NCBI GenBank assembly: GCA_965195225.1
Contig: CBDAFL010000171.1
Location: 56,504 to 120,503, forward strand
Reading direction: 5' to 3'
DNA length: 64,000 bases
DNA from: JAHIKV01 sp965195225
GTDB taxonomy: Bacteria; Planctomycetota; Planctomycetia; Pirellulales; Thermoguttaceae
Shown here piece by piece: positions 50,991 to 61,307 of this stretch; the stretch's first letter is position 1; the number at the start of each line of letters is the position of its first letter. The notes beneath the pieces were generated by a model that saw only the letters and a list, made by a program, of their open reading frames with translations, was not told the origin of the DNA and did not search any database. Both the position numbers and the translations under genes were made by a program.

Positions 50991-52421
50991 ATGATCGACA
51001 AAAACTGCGAAAAAATCAACAACATGCCTGCTCCTCTTGATGCCAACAACCTTAACCTTTCTCGATCAGGTGGATCGGTTGCGTCCTTGGTGCCGTATAG
51101 CGATGCGTTCTCGGTCTTCTTGATCAAGTTGCCCGGCTGCGCATTGTTTTTCATGATCTTGTGTTTCCCTACAATATATCCTGAAGTCAAGCTATCCCTG
51201 CTCGTACCGACACTACTGATCTGTGCCGTTGCGGCGAGTACGCGGAGGGGATTCGGCCTGCATCCATCTGTCAGTTTGGCGATGTACATCATCGTATTGA
51301 CAGGAATCGTGTTCGTGCTATTGGGAGCAGTTCACGACACCCCCGGCTGGCAACCGTGCAGCAAGGTTTACATCCTATGGCCCCTGGTATACGCGATCAT
51401 TCTGGCTGGCGGCGTTCACGGCAGTGTAATCCGAGACCTTGCGCGAATACTCGTCATCGCCTTGATCCTTGTTGCCGGCTATTCGATCATTCACGTACTC
51501 CATTCGCTCGGCTATTACCCATCCCAGTGGTACTTTGAATTCGCGGATGTGCGTCAAACGGTCACACTCAATGATGGATACATCAAGCACGGCCTCCAAT
51601 CCATCTCGTCGCTGATATTTCTCGTCCCTTTCGCCAGTTCTGCACTCATCGTCTGGCCTGCCGACCGCACCGCGCCCGTGGGCCGCAAGAGCCTGCTTCT
51701 GGCGACACTCCTGGGATTTGCCGCGGCGATTCTGACGGGACGCAGGATGTTGTGTCTGGTGATCTTGGCGACGCCCGTCCTCACGTTATTGGGGATGCGT
51801 TTCCTTCCCTCCTCTTCGATCGGCAAAAAGATGCGGAAACTGCTTTGGCTGGTCGTCGTGTTCTCTGGTTGTTCGGTCGTCTCGCTACTGGCCGCGCTGA
51901 CTTACTCCGACGTCACTTCTACCGGATTGCAGGACGGTATCATCGACTCGCTGGTGGACATCGTCTGCGGGGAAAGCAACGATGTTCGGATCGACCAGTT
52001 TTGGGTCTTGCTGGAAGGCTGGGCCGAGAGTCCGCTGTTCGGCAACGGAATCGGCGCACAGGCCGATGCCATGATCCGCGACTCCGAGACGCCCTGGGGA
52101 TACGAGTTGAGCTACCTTGTAATGCTCTTCAGCCTCGGACTCGTGGGTTTCGCGGTTTACGCACTCTTCGTTCGTTGGATTTACCGGAAGGGCATTGCGG
52201 TAATTCGCTCGGGAGGGACAAGGGGAATGTTGATGCTGCCCGTGCTTGTCGGCACAACCTCCTTCCTCCTTGCCAACGCGGTCGATCCGTATCTCGGGAA
52301 ATTCGACGGCCTCTGGGTCATATTCCTACCGCTGGGAATTATCAACGATTGGCTCCTTCACCGGCAAGCCCCTCCTCGCAAACTGAGAAGGCAGTATTTG
52401 GGAACCAGAAATACCTTCTGA
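50991..52421 (+). CDS. Wzy-like O-antigen polymerase/ligase
   Basis: 476 residues from ATG 50991 (MIDKNCEK; GAGG upstream). About 11-12 membrane helices with one large outer loop near residues 300-350 (SDVTSTGLQDGIIDSLVD to SPLFGNGIGAQADAMIRDSETPWGYELSYL). The loop followed by FGNGIG and an acidic-aromatic stretch is the usual layout of the O-antigen ligase/polymerase (WaaL/Wzy_C-like) family. It would polymerise or ligate the flipped repeat units. It overlaps the next start by one base (TGATG). Confidence 0.8.
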   Translation: MIDKNCEKINNMPAPLDANNLNLSRSGGSVASLVPYSDAFSVFLIKLPGCALFFMILCFPTIYPEVKLSLLVPTLLICAVAASTRRGFGLHPSVSLAMYIIVLTGIVFVLLGAVHDTPGWQPCSKVYILWPLVYAIILAGGVHGSVIRDLARILVIALILVAGYSIIHVLHSLGYYPSQWYFEFADVRQTVTLNDGYIKHGLQSISSLIFLVPFASSALIVWPADRTAPVGRKSLLLATLLGFAAAILTGRRMLCLVILATPVLTLLGMRFLPSSSIGKKMRKLLWLVVVFSGCSVVSLLAALTYSDVTSTGLQDGIIDSLVDIVCGESNDVRIDQFWVLLEGWAESPLFGNGIGAQADAMIRDSETPWGYELSYLVMLFSLGLVGFAVYALFVRWIYRKGIAVIRSGGTRGMLMLPVLVGTTSFLLANAVDPYLGKFDGLWVIFLPLGIINDWLLHRQAPPRKLRRQYLGTRNTF

Positions 52422-53398
52422 TGCCGATCGTCTTGGATATTGTAATCGTAAACTGGAACGTCGGCGACCAACTCCGCGAGTGCCTTGCCTCGATCTCCCG
52501 GACCGCACCGCGACAACTACTCGGCCGCGTGGTGGTAGTGGACAACGCCTCCTCGGACGGCTCGCTCGCCGGATTGGAGGAGTCGGAGTTGCCGTTGACG
52601 GTGATTCGCAATCGCGAGAACCGCGGCTTCGCCGCCGCCTGCAACCAAGGCGCCGCCGTGGGCAACGCCGACTACTTGTTGTTTCTGAATCCCGACACCC
52701 GTCTGCAAGCCAATTCGCTAAGCGTCCCCCAGGCCTTCCTTTCCGACCCAGCCCACGCCGATGTAGGCATCTGCGGCATCCAACTGCTGGACGACCACGG
52801 GCAGGTGGCAAGGAACTGTTCACGCTTGCCAACGACCGGCATCCTACTCTCGCAAGCAACGGGGCTGAACCGCCTGTTTCCCCGCCGGTTTTCCGGCCAG
52901 GCGATGTCCAACTGGGACCATAGTACGACCCGCTCCGTGGATCAAGTGATCGGGGCGTTCTTCTTCACGCGACGTGCCGTCTTCGAGGCATTGGGCGGGT
53001 TCGACGAGCGGTTTTACGTCTACTTCGAGGAGGTTGATTTCTCCCTGCGCGCCAAAGGAGCAGGTTGGCAAACGATCTATCTCGCCGACGCCCGGGCCTA
53101 TCACCGCGGCGGCGGCACTTCGGAACAGGTCAAGGCGCGGCGGCTGTTCTACTCGCTCCGCAGCCGAATGCTCTACGCCGCCAAGCACTTTTCCACGTTC
53201 GGCGCGGCGACAGTCATGGCCGCCACCCTCCTGGCGGAACCCTGGACGAGACTGGGCTGGTCGGCCGTGCGACTGGCGCCGCGCGAGGCGTGGCAAACCA
53301 TCCACGGCTTCCTGCTGCTATGGGCAAACATGCCGCACATCTTGGCGGATGTTTGGCGGAATCCAACAGCCGCAGCGAAAGTGGCGTTACAAGAATGA
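52421..53398 (+). CDS. Family 2 glycosyltransferase (rhamnosyltransferase-like)
   Basis: 325 residues from ATG 52421. LDIVIVNWNVGDQLRECLASI, VVVVDNASSDGSLAGLE, NRGFAAACNQGAAVGNADYLLFLNPDTRL (NPD is the DxD equivalent), and GAFFFTRRAVFEALGGFDERFYVYFEEVDFSLRAKGAGW are typical of bacterial GT2 enzymes of the WcaA/rhamnosyltransferase type. Stop and start with both neighbours overlap (TGATG before, ATGA after), so this part of the cluster is translated as a coupled unit. Confidence 0.9.
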   Translation: MPIVLDIVIVNWNVGDQLRECLASISRTAPRQLLGRVVVVDNASSDGSLAGLEESELPLTVIRNRENRGFAAACNQGAAVGNADYLLFLNPDTRLQANSLSVPQAFLSDPAHADVGICGIQLLDDHGQVARNCSRLPTTGILLSQATGLNRLFPRRFSGQAMSNWDHSTTRSVDQVIGAFFFTRRAVFEALGGFDERFYVYFEEVDFSLRAKGAGWQTIYLADARAYHRGGGTSEQVKARRLFYSLRSRMLYAAKHFSTFGAATVMAATLLAEPWTRLGWSAVRLAPREAWQTIHGFLLLWANMPHILADVWRNPTAAAKVALQE

Positions 53399-55779
53399 TT
53401 CCTCCAATCCCCGAAAAACCAATCCGCGTCCTCTGCTGTCCTAGATTGGACCGACAAGGCGCCAGCAGCCGGTATCGCAGCTTCCAGTACCTACCCTATC
53501 TCCGCGAACACGGCTTCCAAATCGACGTCGTACCGTTGTTCAGCGAAAAATATCTTCGGGTGCGATACGCCAAAGGGCATCGTTCTTTGGCCCACATGGC
53601 GCCGGCGTACGCGCGGCGATGGTTTCGTTTGCGGCAATGCAAGAAGTACGACCTAATCTGGACCGAGAAGGAACTTCTTCCCTGGATGCCGCGGTGGATC
53701 GAATCGCTGTCGTTGCCCCGAACGGTTCCCTACGTGGTGGACTACGACGACGCCGAGTTTCACCGCTACGACAATCACCGACTGGGGGCGATCCGTCTTC
53801 TGCTGGGTAAAAAGATCAACGAGGTGATGCGCGGCGCGGCGATGGTCATCGCCGGCAACGACTACATCGCCGAGCATGCCCGACGGGCCGGCGCGAGCCA
53901 CGTGGAGTTGCTGCCGACCGTTGTCGATCTGGACCGTTATCCGCCGGCGCCGCCGCCGCGCAACGACGTGTTTACGATCGGCTGGATCGGTACGCCCATC
54001 ACTGCCCGATTCCTGCAATTGGTGGCGCCGGTGCTGCGGGAGATTTGCCGCGGCGGGGCGGCCCGACTGGTGACGATCGGTTCGGGACCGCTCGATTTGC
54101 CGGGCGTACCCGTTGAGGTCAGGCCCTGGTCAGAAGAGACCGAGGTCCGCGACATCCGGCAATTCGACGTCGGAATCATGCCCCTGCCCGATAATCCGCA
54201 CAACCGAGGCAAGTGCGGACTGAAACTGATCCAATACCTGGCGTGCGGACGCCCCGTGGTCGGTACGCCCATCGGAGTCAACACTGAGATCATCCGTCAC
54301 GACGAGAACGGTTTTCAGGCCTCGACCGTCGAAGAGTGGACACAATCGCTGGAACGTTTGCGGGCAGACCCGACGTTACGGGAAACAATGGGCCGAAATG
54401 GACGGGAGCTTGTAGAACAACGCTATTCGTTGGCCGTCGCCGCGCCCCGATTGGCGGAAATGTTACGTGCGGCGGCTACGGGCAACGGAAATCATGCCCC
54501 CTCGTTATGTCCGAAAAAAACCTGCGGGGTAACCGTGACGGCGGCCAAGACGCGACTGGTCCACGTTGCAACGGTGCCGGGAACACTGTGGACGTTCCTG
54601 GACGGTCAAATCGGCTTCATGAAGCGGCATGGCATTGAAGTCGAGGCTGTCTCCTCGCCGGGCGATCGGCTCGACAAGTTCGCCGCCCGCGAGCAAGTGG
54701 CGGTCCACGGCGTCGAAATGCCGCGGAGAATCACCCCCTGGCAGGATTGCGCGTCGATAGTGAAGCTTTGGCGGTTGCTTCGTAATATCCGTCCAACTAT
54801 CGTCCATTCCCACACTCCCAAAGGCGGACTGCTCGGCATGATCGCCGCCTGGGCCGCGCGAACTCCGGTACGAATCTACCACATCCGCGGCCTGCCGCTG
54901 ATGACGGCCGCAGGCATAAAACGGCATATTCTGCGCTGCACCGAATGGACATCTTGCCGCCTGGCCCATCAGATCCTTTGTGTCAGCCCGTCGGTCGCGC
55001 ACGAGGCGGTTGCGCTGGGTCTTTGCCCCGCCGAGAAAATCCACGTGTTGGGGTCCGGCGGCAACGGCGTCGACGCCCAAGGCAAGTTTAACCGCGAACG
55101 TTTGCCCGCGGGCGCTCGTCGGCGCATCAGAGCGGCCCACGACATTCCCGAGGACGCGCCGGTGATCGGCTTCGTCGGCAGAATCGTGCGCGACAAAGGT
55201 TGCGTGGAACTGGCCGAGGCGTGGCAATCGCTGCGCGAGTCGTTTCCGACGTCGCATCTGCTGATGGTTGGCCCTTTCGAGCCGCAAGACCCGCTGCCGG
55301 GCGAAGTTGAAACGCTGTTGCGGAATGACCGCCGCGTCCACTTGACCGGAAGAATCGCCGACACAAGCGAGTATTACAACGCGATGGATGTATTGGCGCT
55401 GCCGACTTACCGCGAGGGTTTCCCCAACGTGGCGGTCGAGGCGGCGGCGATGGAGTTGCCCGTAGTGGCCACGCGAATTCCAGGCTGCGTTGACGCCGTG
55501 GTGGACGGGGCGACCGGCGTTCTGGTCCCGCCCCGCGACGCCGCCGCGTTGAGCGAAGCCATCCGCGCATATTTCGCCGATCCCGAACTTCGTCGCCGTC
55601 ACGGTCGGGCCGGTCGGCAACGAGTGTTGTCGGATTTTCGCCGCGAGGAAATCTGGCGTGAACTCCACGAATTGTACGTTGAACTATTGCAACGACAGGG
55701 CCTACAGACGCCGGCCGATCGCGCAAAGGCGACGATACCGGCGATTCCATCATGCCCCCCAAAGCGCCGCGCCGCATGA
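53395..55779 (+). CDS. Tandem fusion of two GT4-family glycosyltransferases
   Basis: 794 residues from ATG 53395. The first GT (about 1-365) begins IRVLCCPRLDRQGASSRYRSFQYLPYLREHGF and has DYDDAEFHRYDNHR and, near its end, DNPHNRGKCGLKLIQYLACGRPVVGTPIGVN, a GT4 donor-site pattern. The second (about 385-770) begins RLVHVATVPGTLWTFLDGQIGFMKRHGIEVEAVSSPG and has VHSHTPKGGLLGMIAAWAARTPVRIYHIRGLP and YREGFPNVAVEAAAMELPVVATRIPGCVDAVVDG. They are normally separate genes. The junction (about 365-385) has no linker resemblance and contains a seven-A run at 54514-54520; a GTG at 54535 could be the old start of the second enzyme. A fusion, a lost stop, or a frameshift site are all possible. Confidence 0.85.
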   Translation: MIPPIPEKPIRVLCCPRLDRQGASSRYRSFQYLPYLREHGFQIDVVPLFSEKYLRVRYAKGHRSLAHMAPAYARRWFRLRQCKKYDLIWTEKELLPWMPRWIESLSLPRTVPYVVDYDDAEFHRYDNHRLGAIRLLLGKKINEVMRGAAMVIAGNDYIAEHARRAGASHVELLPTVVDLDRYPPAPPPRNDVFTIGWIGTPITARFLQLVAPVLREICRGGAARLVTIGSGPLDLPGVPVEVRPWSEETEVRDIRQFDVGIMPLPDNPHNRGKCGLKLIQYLACGRPVVGTPIGVNTEIIRHDENGFQASTVEEWTQSLERLRADPTLRETMGRNGRELVEQRYSLAVAAPRLAEMLRAAATGNGNHAPSLCPKKTCGVTVTAAKTRLVHVATVPGTLWTFLDGQIGFMKRHGIEVEAVSSPGDRLDKFAAREQVAVHGVEMPRRITPWQDCASIVKLWRLLRNIRPTIVHSHTPKGGLLGMIAAWAARTPVRIYHIRGLPLMTAAGIKRHILRCTEWTSCRLAHQILCVSPSVAHEAVALGLCPAEKIHVLGSGGNGVDAQGKFNRERLPAGARRRIRAAHDIPEDAPVIGFVGRIVRDKGCVELAEAWQSLRESFPTSHLLMVGPFEPQDPLPGEVETLLRNDRRVHLTGRIADTSEYYNAMDVLALPTYREGFPNVAVEAAAMELPVVATRIPGCVDAVVDGATGVLVPPRDAAALSEAIRAYFADPELRRRHGRAGRQRVLSDFRREEIWRELHELYVELLQRQGLQTPADRAKATIPAIPSCPPKRRAA

Positions 55780-56420
55780 GAAACCGAACATTCCAGCAAA
55801 CCGTCAAACGGGCAATCGACGTGGCGGCATCCGCCGTTGTTCTCTTGTCGTGCTTGCCGTTGTTGGGCTGCGTTGCGTTGCTGATCCGCTGGCGAATGGG
55901 CCGTCCGGTCCTTTTCCGCCAGCAGCGGCCTGGCCTGCGCGAACGTCCTTTCGTGCTTTACAAGTTCCGCACGATGAACGATGCCCGCGGAGAGGACGGC
56001 GAACTGCTCTCCGACGGCGAGCGGCTGACCCGGCTGGGCCGCTTTCTCCGCCACACCAGCTTGGACGAACTGCCGCAGTTGTGGAACGTGCTTCGCGGCG
56101 ACATGAGTCTGATCGGCCCCCGGCCGTTGCTGATGGAGTATCTCGACCTGTACACGCCCGAACAGGACCGCCGCCATGACGTCAAACCCGGCATCACCGG
56201 CTGGGCGCAAATACGCGGCCGCAACGCGATTAGCTGGGAGGAGAAGTTCGCCTTGGATTGTTGGTACGTGGCGCACTGGAGCCTTTGGTTGGATCTGCGT
56301 ATCCTCCTGGCGACCGTTTGGAAGGTTGTTCGTTGTCGCGGGATCAGCGCGGAGTCGAGCGCCACGATGTTCGAGTTTCGAGGATTGCCATCACCGCATT
56401 CGGAGAAAAATCCATGCTGA
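55776..56420 (+). CDS. Initiating sugar-phosphate transferase (PglC/WcaJ-type)
   Basis: 214 residues from ATG 55776, which overlaps the upstream stop as ATGA. An N-terminal membrane or re-entrant helix (AASAVVLLSCLPLLGCVALLI) is followed by FVLYKFRTMNDARG, LTRLGRFLRHTSLDELPQLWNVLRGDMSLIGPRPLLMEY and PGITGWAQIRGRNAISWEEKF, the full bacterial sugar transferase signature with its catalytic Asp-Glu pair (DELPQ). It transfers a sugar 1-phosphate onto undecaprenyl phosphate and so starts the repeat unit. The short single-domain size matches PglC rather than the larger WbaP. The next gene overlaps by 7 bases and encodes a PglD-like acyltransferase. Confidence 0.92.
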   Translation: MRNRTFQQTVKRAIDVAASAVVLLSCLPLLGCVALLIRWRMGRPVLFRQQRPGLRERPFVLYKFRTMNDARGEDGELLSDGERLTRLGRFLRHTSLDELPQLWNVLRGDMSLIGPRPLLMEYLDLYTPEQDRRHDVKPGITGWAQIRGRNAISWEEKFALDCWYVAHWSLWLDLRILLATVWKVVRCRGISAESSATMFEFRGLPSPHSEKNPC

Positions 56421-57163
56421 AACAACTCGTAATTGCAGGAGCCGGCGGTTTCGGACGCGAGGTGTTCGCGATGATTCAGGACATCAATCGGGTGCGGCAG
56501 ACGTGGGATGTTCTCGGTTTTCTCGACGACAATCCCGAGGCGTTCAAAAGCTATGCGTTCTACCCTCCGATCCTGGGACCAATCGACCGCTACTGCGACC
56601 TCCGCTCTCCCCACGTCGTTTGCGCGGTGGGCAATCCGAAAATCCGCAAACGGATCGTACAACAACTTGGTGCCCAAGGCGCTCGCTGGGCAACGCTCAT
56701 TCATCCTACGGCCGACGCCGGGTGGCAGTCAACGTGTGGAGAAGGGTGTATTCTCTGCGCTGGCTCGGGGATGACGGTGGACGTCCGCATCGGCGACCAC
56801 GTTCACGTAAACCGTCTAGCCACCAGCGGTCACGACGCCCACATCAGCGACTTCTGCACCCTTTCCTGCCACGTCGACATCTGTGGCCATGCCGTTTTGG
56901 AGGAAGGAGTGTTTCTCGGCTCTCACGCCGCTGTTCTGCCGAGCGTTCGCATCGGGTCGTGGGCTCGCGTTGGCGCCGGGAGCGTGGTCATCAAAAACGT
57001 TTCGGCGGGAAAGACAGTGTTTGGCGCACCCGCCAGAGGAATCTATTCCCGTCACTCCGACTTGCCGGTCGATCGCCGTTCGCCTCCTCCGGCGATGATG
57101 TTGTTCGCGGATCAGCCTAATCAACACAAGGAGCTATGTAATGGACCATGCGACATTTCTTAG
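56414..57163 (+). CDS. PglD/NeuD-like sugar O/N-acyltransferase (hexapeptide repeats)
   Basis: 249 residues from ATG 56414. The N-terminal Rossmann part (LVIAGAGGFGREVFAMIQDIN, VLGFLDDNPEAFKSY) binds the UDP/GDP-sugar; the C-terminal left-handed beta-helix has hexapeptide repeats (VRIGDHVHVNRLATSGHDAHISDFCTLSCHVDICGHAVLEEGVFLGSHAAVLPSVRIGSWARVGAGSVVIKNV) and the catalytic-type His in TSGHDAHI. It would acylate a sugar amino group, normally with acetyl-CoA. Since an ACP and FabG/FabH genes follow, the donor may instead be acyl-ACP. It overlaps the ACP gene by 23 bases. Confidence 0.85.
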   Translation: MLKQLVIAGAGGFGREVFAMIQDINRVRQTWDVLGFLDDNPEAFKSYAFYPPILGPIDRYCDLRSPHVVCAVGNPKIRKRIVQQLGAQGARWATLIHPTADAGWQSTCGEGCILCAGSGMTVDVRIGDHVHVNRLATSGHDAHISDFCTLSCHVDICGHAVLEEGVFLGSHAAVLPSVRIGSWARVGAGSVVIKNVSAGKTVFGAPARGIYSRHSDLPVDRRSPPPAMMLFADQPNQHKELCNGPCDIS

Positions 57164-57380
57164 ACACATCGAAGAGTCACTCTGCGCCGAATCGGACAAC
57201 GCAACGATGGCCGACCGGCTCGAAGACCTGACAGGCTGGGACTCCATCGGCGCGCTGGCCGTGATCGCGGTTATCGACGAGCAGTATGGACTGCCGCTCG
57301 ACGTCGGCGCATTGTTGGAATGCGTGACGGTAGGCGACTTGGCGTCACTGGTGGAAAAAGACTTGGTTAAAACGGCATAG
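57141..57380 (+). CDS. Acyl carrier protein, cluster-specific
   Basis: 79 residues, acidic, with the phosphopantetheine site in LTGWDSIGALAVIAVID: Ser 35 of the DSIGA (DSL-like) motif. Helix lengths and the ending VTVGDLASLVEK fit the ACP fold. It is not the housekeeping AcpP, whose motif is usually LGADSLD. Position between an acyltransferase and a 3-oxoacyl-ACP reductase/synthase pair implies that it carries an acyl chain destined for the glycan. Its start overlaps the acyltransferase gene. Confidence 0.88.
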   Translation: MDHATFLRHIEESLCAESDNATMADRLEDLTGWDSIGALAVIAVIDEQYGLPLDVGALLECVTVGDLASLVEKDLVKTA

Positions 57381-57429
57381 CTGCCCGGCGCGGAAGAACG
57401 TTCCGTTCGATCCGAGGGCGACGAATATC

Positions 57430-58194
57430 ATGATGTACAACCCGATGGACCTGACCGGCCGCGGTGTGCTGGTAACCGGGGCTTCCTCCGGTCTCGGTCG
57501 CGCGACGGCCGTATTGTTGTCGCGGCTGGGGGCTAAAGTCTGTTTGCTGGGGCGCGACGCCGGCCGGCTCCAGGAGACCCTCGATCGCATCGAGGGACAT
57601 GGCCATGAATCTTGCTGTTTCGATCTCGACGAGTGCGACAAGCTGCCGGAGTTGCTCACCGACCTGGTTTCCCGGTTCGGCTGCCTCTCCGGGCTGGTGC
57701 ATTCCGCCGGCGTCCTCCAAACCAAGCCGCTGCAGGTCAGTCGCGCGGCGGATTTCGAGGCTCTCTATCGCACCAACGTGGTGGCCGCGTCGCAGCTTCT
57801 TCGCGGGCTGACCCGTCGCGGCGTTGCCGACCCGCGGGGTTGCTCGGTGGTGCTGGTCGGGTCGGTAATGAGTAGCGTGGGCGCGGCCGGCAAATCGGCC
57901 TATGCCGCCTCCAAGGCGGCCGTTCTCGGGCTGGTCCGCTGTGCCGCGTTGGAACTGGCCAGACACGCCATCCGCGTCAACGCGGTGCTGCCCGGCTCTT
58001 TTGAATCGGCCATGACCCAACAGGACGCCAGACAACTGACCCCCGAGCAAATACGCGATGTTCAAAAGTTGCACCCGTTGGGATCGGGCAACGCCGAAGA
58101 CGTCGGCCACGCGGTGGCGTTCTTGCTGGCCAACGCCAGCCGATGGATCACCGGCAGTAGTCTGACCGTCGACGGAGGATACACGGCACAATGA
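57430..58194 (+). CDS. SDR 3-oxoacyl-ACP reductase (FabG-like)
   Basis: 254 residues from ATG 57430. TGASSGLGRA (NADPH site), LVHSAGVLQ, SVMSSVGAAGKSAYAASKAAV with the catalytic Ser, Tyr and Lys (YAASK), and the end GNAEDVGHAVAFLLANASRWITGSSLTVDGGY are the classic FabG-type SDR pattern. Together with the ACP and FabH-like gene it could build a 3-hydroxyacyl-ACP. It may instead reduce a sugar intermediate; the ACP next door favours the first reading. Confidence 0.87.
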   Translation: MMYNPMDLTGRGVLVTGASSGLGRATAVLLSRLGAKVCLLGRDAGRLQETLDRIEGHGHESCCFDLDECDKLPELLTDLVSRFGCLSGLVHSAGVLQTKPLQVSRAADFEALYRTNVVAASQLLRGLTRRGVADPRGCSVVLVGSVMSSVGAAGKSAYAASKAAVLGLVRCAALELARHAIRVNAVLPGSFESAMTQQDARQLTPEQIRDVQKLHPLGSGNAEDVGHAVAFLLANASRWITGSSLTVDGGYTAQ

Positions 58195-58284
58195 GCGAGC
58201 GGTTGCCGCAAAGCCTGCATCTATTGTCACCTCTCCCCAAGGGAGAAGGGAAACTTCTCGGATAGTTTTTTAAGGAGCAGTTTG

Positions 58285-59310
58285 TTGCAAGCGGCGATTG
58301 GCGCTATCGCGTATCATCTTCCCGCCAGGATGCTCTCTAACGACGACTTGGCGCGTGAGTTTCCCAACTGGAGCAGTGAGAAGATACTCTCGAAAACTGG
58401 GATTCGGCACCGCCATCTTACGCAGGAGACGGAGTACGCGTCGGACTTGGCCGTCGCCGCAGCGGAGAAGCTGCTGGCCAAGGGGGCCTGTACCACACAA
58501 AACATAGACTTCGTCGTCCTATGCACCCAGTCTCCCGACTATCTGCTCCCCGCGACCGCCTGTCTGGTGCAGCAACGGCTCGGCCTCCCCACGACCGTTG
58601 GCGCAATGGACGTGAATCTCGGCTGTTCGGGGTACGTATACGGGCTGTCCGTGGCCAAGGGACTAATCGAGACCGGCCAAGTCCGCAACGTCCTGCTGCT
58701 GACCTGTGAGACATACAGCAAGTTCATGGACCCTAGCGACTTCAACGTTCGCGCGTTGTTTGGCGACGGTGCCTCGGCAACCTTGCTTCAACCGCAGCGC
58801 GATCCTCCCGCAAGCGACAAGCATTGGATTGGTCCGTTCGTTTTCGGAACGGACGGACAGGGACGGGAGAATCTCATCCTTCGTCGCGGCGGTACGCGTG
58901 ACCTGGAAGCCAGACGCGGTGCCGGCGACTCCGCGGCCCTGTTCATGAACGGGCCGGAGATATTTTCGTTCACCTTAAAAGCAGTTCCTGACGTCGTCGA
59001 GCGCCTCCTGACAAAGGCCGGCGCGACGATGGACGACATCGATCTCTTTGTCTTTCACCAAGCGAACGCTTTCGTGCTGGAGCATCTGCGAAAAAAACTG
59101 CGGATTCCCGCCGAGAAGTTCGTTTATGCTTTGGAGGACTGCGGCAACACCACGTCGTCGTCCATCCCAATCGCAATGTGCCAAGAGCTTGCCGGCGGTC
59201 GGATTCGACACGGCAACACGGTCATGCTGGTGAGCTTCGGCGTCGGCTATTCCTGGGCCGCGACTTTGCTGCAATGGCGTCGCCCCGGCACCATGAATCA
59301 AAAAGAGTGA
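58285..59310 (+). CDS. 3-oxoacyl-ACP synthase III (FabH-like)
   Basis: 341 residues from TTG 58285: AAGGAG is seven bases upstream, which favours this TTG over another at 58282. The catalytic Cys 114 is in DVNLGCSGYVYGL, the His in FVFHQANAFVLEHL and the Asn in ALEDCGNTTSSSIPIA, a complete FabH triad. SDPR-type CoA contacts are less clear. FabH enzymes condense a short acyl-CoA with malonyl-ACP. A copy inside a glycan cluster beside its own ACP and FabG points to a small dedicated acyl product such as a hydroxy-butanoyl- or branched-acyl-ACP; the exact product is not readable. Confidence 0.88.
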   Translation: MQAAIGAIAYHLPARMLSNDDLAREFPNWSSEKILSKTGIRHRHLTQETEYASDLAVAAAEKLLAKGACTTQNIDFVVLCTQSPDYLLPATACLVQQRLGLPTTVGAMDVNLGCSGYVYGLSVAKGLIETGQVRNVLLLTCETYSKFMDPSDFNVRALFGDGASATLLQPQRDPPASDKHWIGPFVFGTDGQGRENLILRRGGTRDLEARRGAGDSAALFMNGPEIFSFTLKAVPDVVERLLTKAGATMDDIDLFVFHQANAFVLEHLRKKLRIPAEKFVYALEDCGNTTSSSIPIAMCQELAGGRIRHGNTVMLVSFGVGYSWAATLLQWRRPGTMNQKE

Positions 59311-59313
59311 ATA

Positions 59314-60471
<1,158 letters not shown>

Positions 60472-60523
60472 CTCTGCCGCGCTGAACTCTCAAGCCGGCG
60501 ATCACCCACCGTAACCGTTCACA

Positions 60524-60693
60524 GGGGACTGTCCCAATTTTCGCGGCGCGAGGGACATTGCCAGGTGAATTGACTTGACCGCCGCGAAAATGGGACTGTC
60601 CCCCTGGCGCCGCGGGAAGGGGACAGGTCCATGTTTTCGACCAACGGTTTGTCGGCAAAATACGTTTTGTCGCCGAAAAATGGACCAGTCCCC
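60524..60693 (-). repeat. Dispersed repeat, right copy, downstream of glycan cluster
   Basis: 60598-60693 is the inverted copy of 46386-46481 (96 bases, five differences). It adjoins a further inverted repeat: GGGGACTGTCCC.ATTTTCGCGGCG at 60524-60548 pairs with 60580-60604. A smaller related word, GGGGGACAGTCCC, is at about 47738 inside the cluster. Confidence 0.92.
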
Positions 60694-61040
60694 GGTGCCC
60701 CAGCCGGACGACTTCGGGTATCCAGGCCAGGGGATGGGAGCTGGAGTTTGATTCCTCCGGGGGCCGATCCATTTTCCAAAATCCTTCGCTAACTCAACCG
60801 ATACGCAATCCTTCATTGTCCCACCAGTCACCCCATCCTGACAAGGGGTGCCACAATGGTGGTATGCGAGGTGGCGGCAATCAAACCCCGGGTAGCCGCT
60901 GCGCGACATCGCTGGGCTATTGTCAAACACTACTTGCCGTCGCCGGAAAATACCGGACAATATCAGGCACAGCCAGCTTCACACCGTGGACTGTTATCGG
61001 CGACACCGTTAATTCCAGACCCGGTAAAAGGAGAGAAGAA
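60694..61040. other. Gap before the holin-like gene
   Basis: No gene is supported. ACCGTTAATTCCAG and AGGAGAG near the end give the ribosome site of the following gene. The stretch around 60880-60960 contains short GC-rich words but no clear structure. Confidence 0.4.
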
Positions 61041-61307
61041 ATGAGACTCAACGTATGTGCGTTCGCGCTGGCGTGCGGAATCCTTTGGGGATTCGGACTG
61101 TTCTTCATCACCTGGTGGATCATCGCCTTTGACGGCGCCGTCCATGAAGCAACCTTCATCGGCCGCATCTACCGAGGATACACTATCACGCCCATGGGAA
61201 GCCTCATCGGTTTGGCGTGGGCTTTTGGAGATGCTTTGATCGGTGGAGCGATCTTCGCCTGGCTCTACAACCTGTTCTCCACGTGCTGCACAACCAAGGA
61301 GACCTGA
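61041..61307 (+). CDS. Small holin-like two-helix membrane protein
   Basis: 88 residues from ATG 61041; AAAGGAGAG lies about eight bases upstream. MRLNVCAFALACGILWGFGLFFITWWIIAFDG is one long hydrophobic segment, a short outer loop EATFIGRIYRGYTITP follows, then MGSLIGLAWAFGDALIGGAIFAWLYNLF. Proteins with this pattern are often annotated as 'bacteriophage holin' in planctomycetes, but I see no phage genes nearby, and it may be an ordinary membrane protein. Cytoplasmic tail STCCTTKET has a Cys pair. Confidence 0.7.
   Translation: MRLNVCAFALACGILWGFGLFFITWWIIAFDGAVHEATFIGRIYRGYTITPMGSLIGLAWAFGDALIGGAIFAWLYNLFSTCCTTKET

Noticed and set aside
54336..54638. Separate 100-residue gene inside the tandem glycosyltransferase
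   Set aside because: Out-of-frame to both GT domains; relevant only as the product of slippage at the A7 run.
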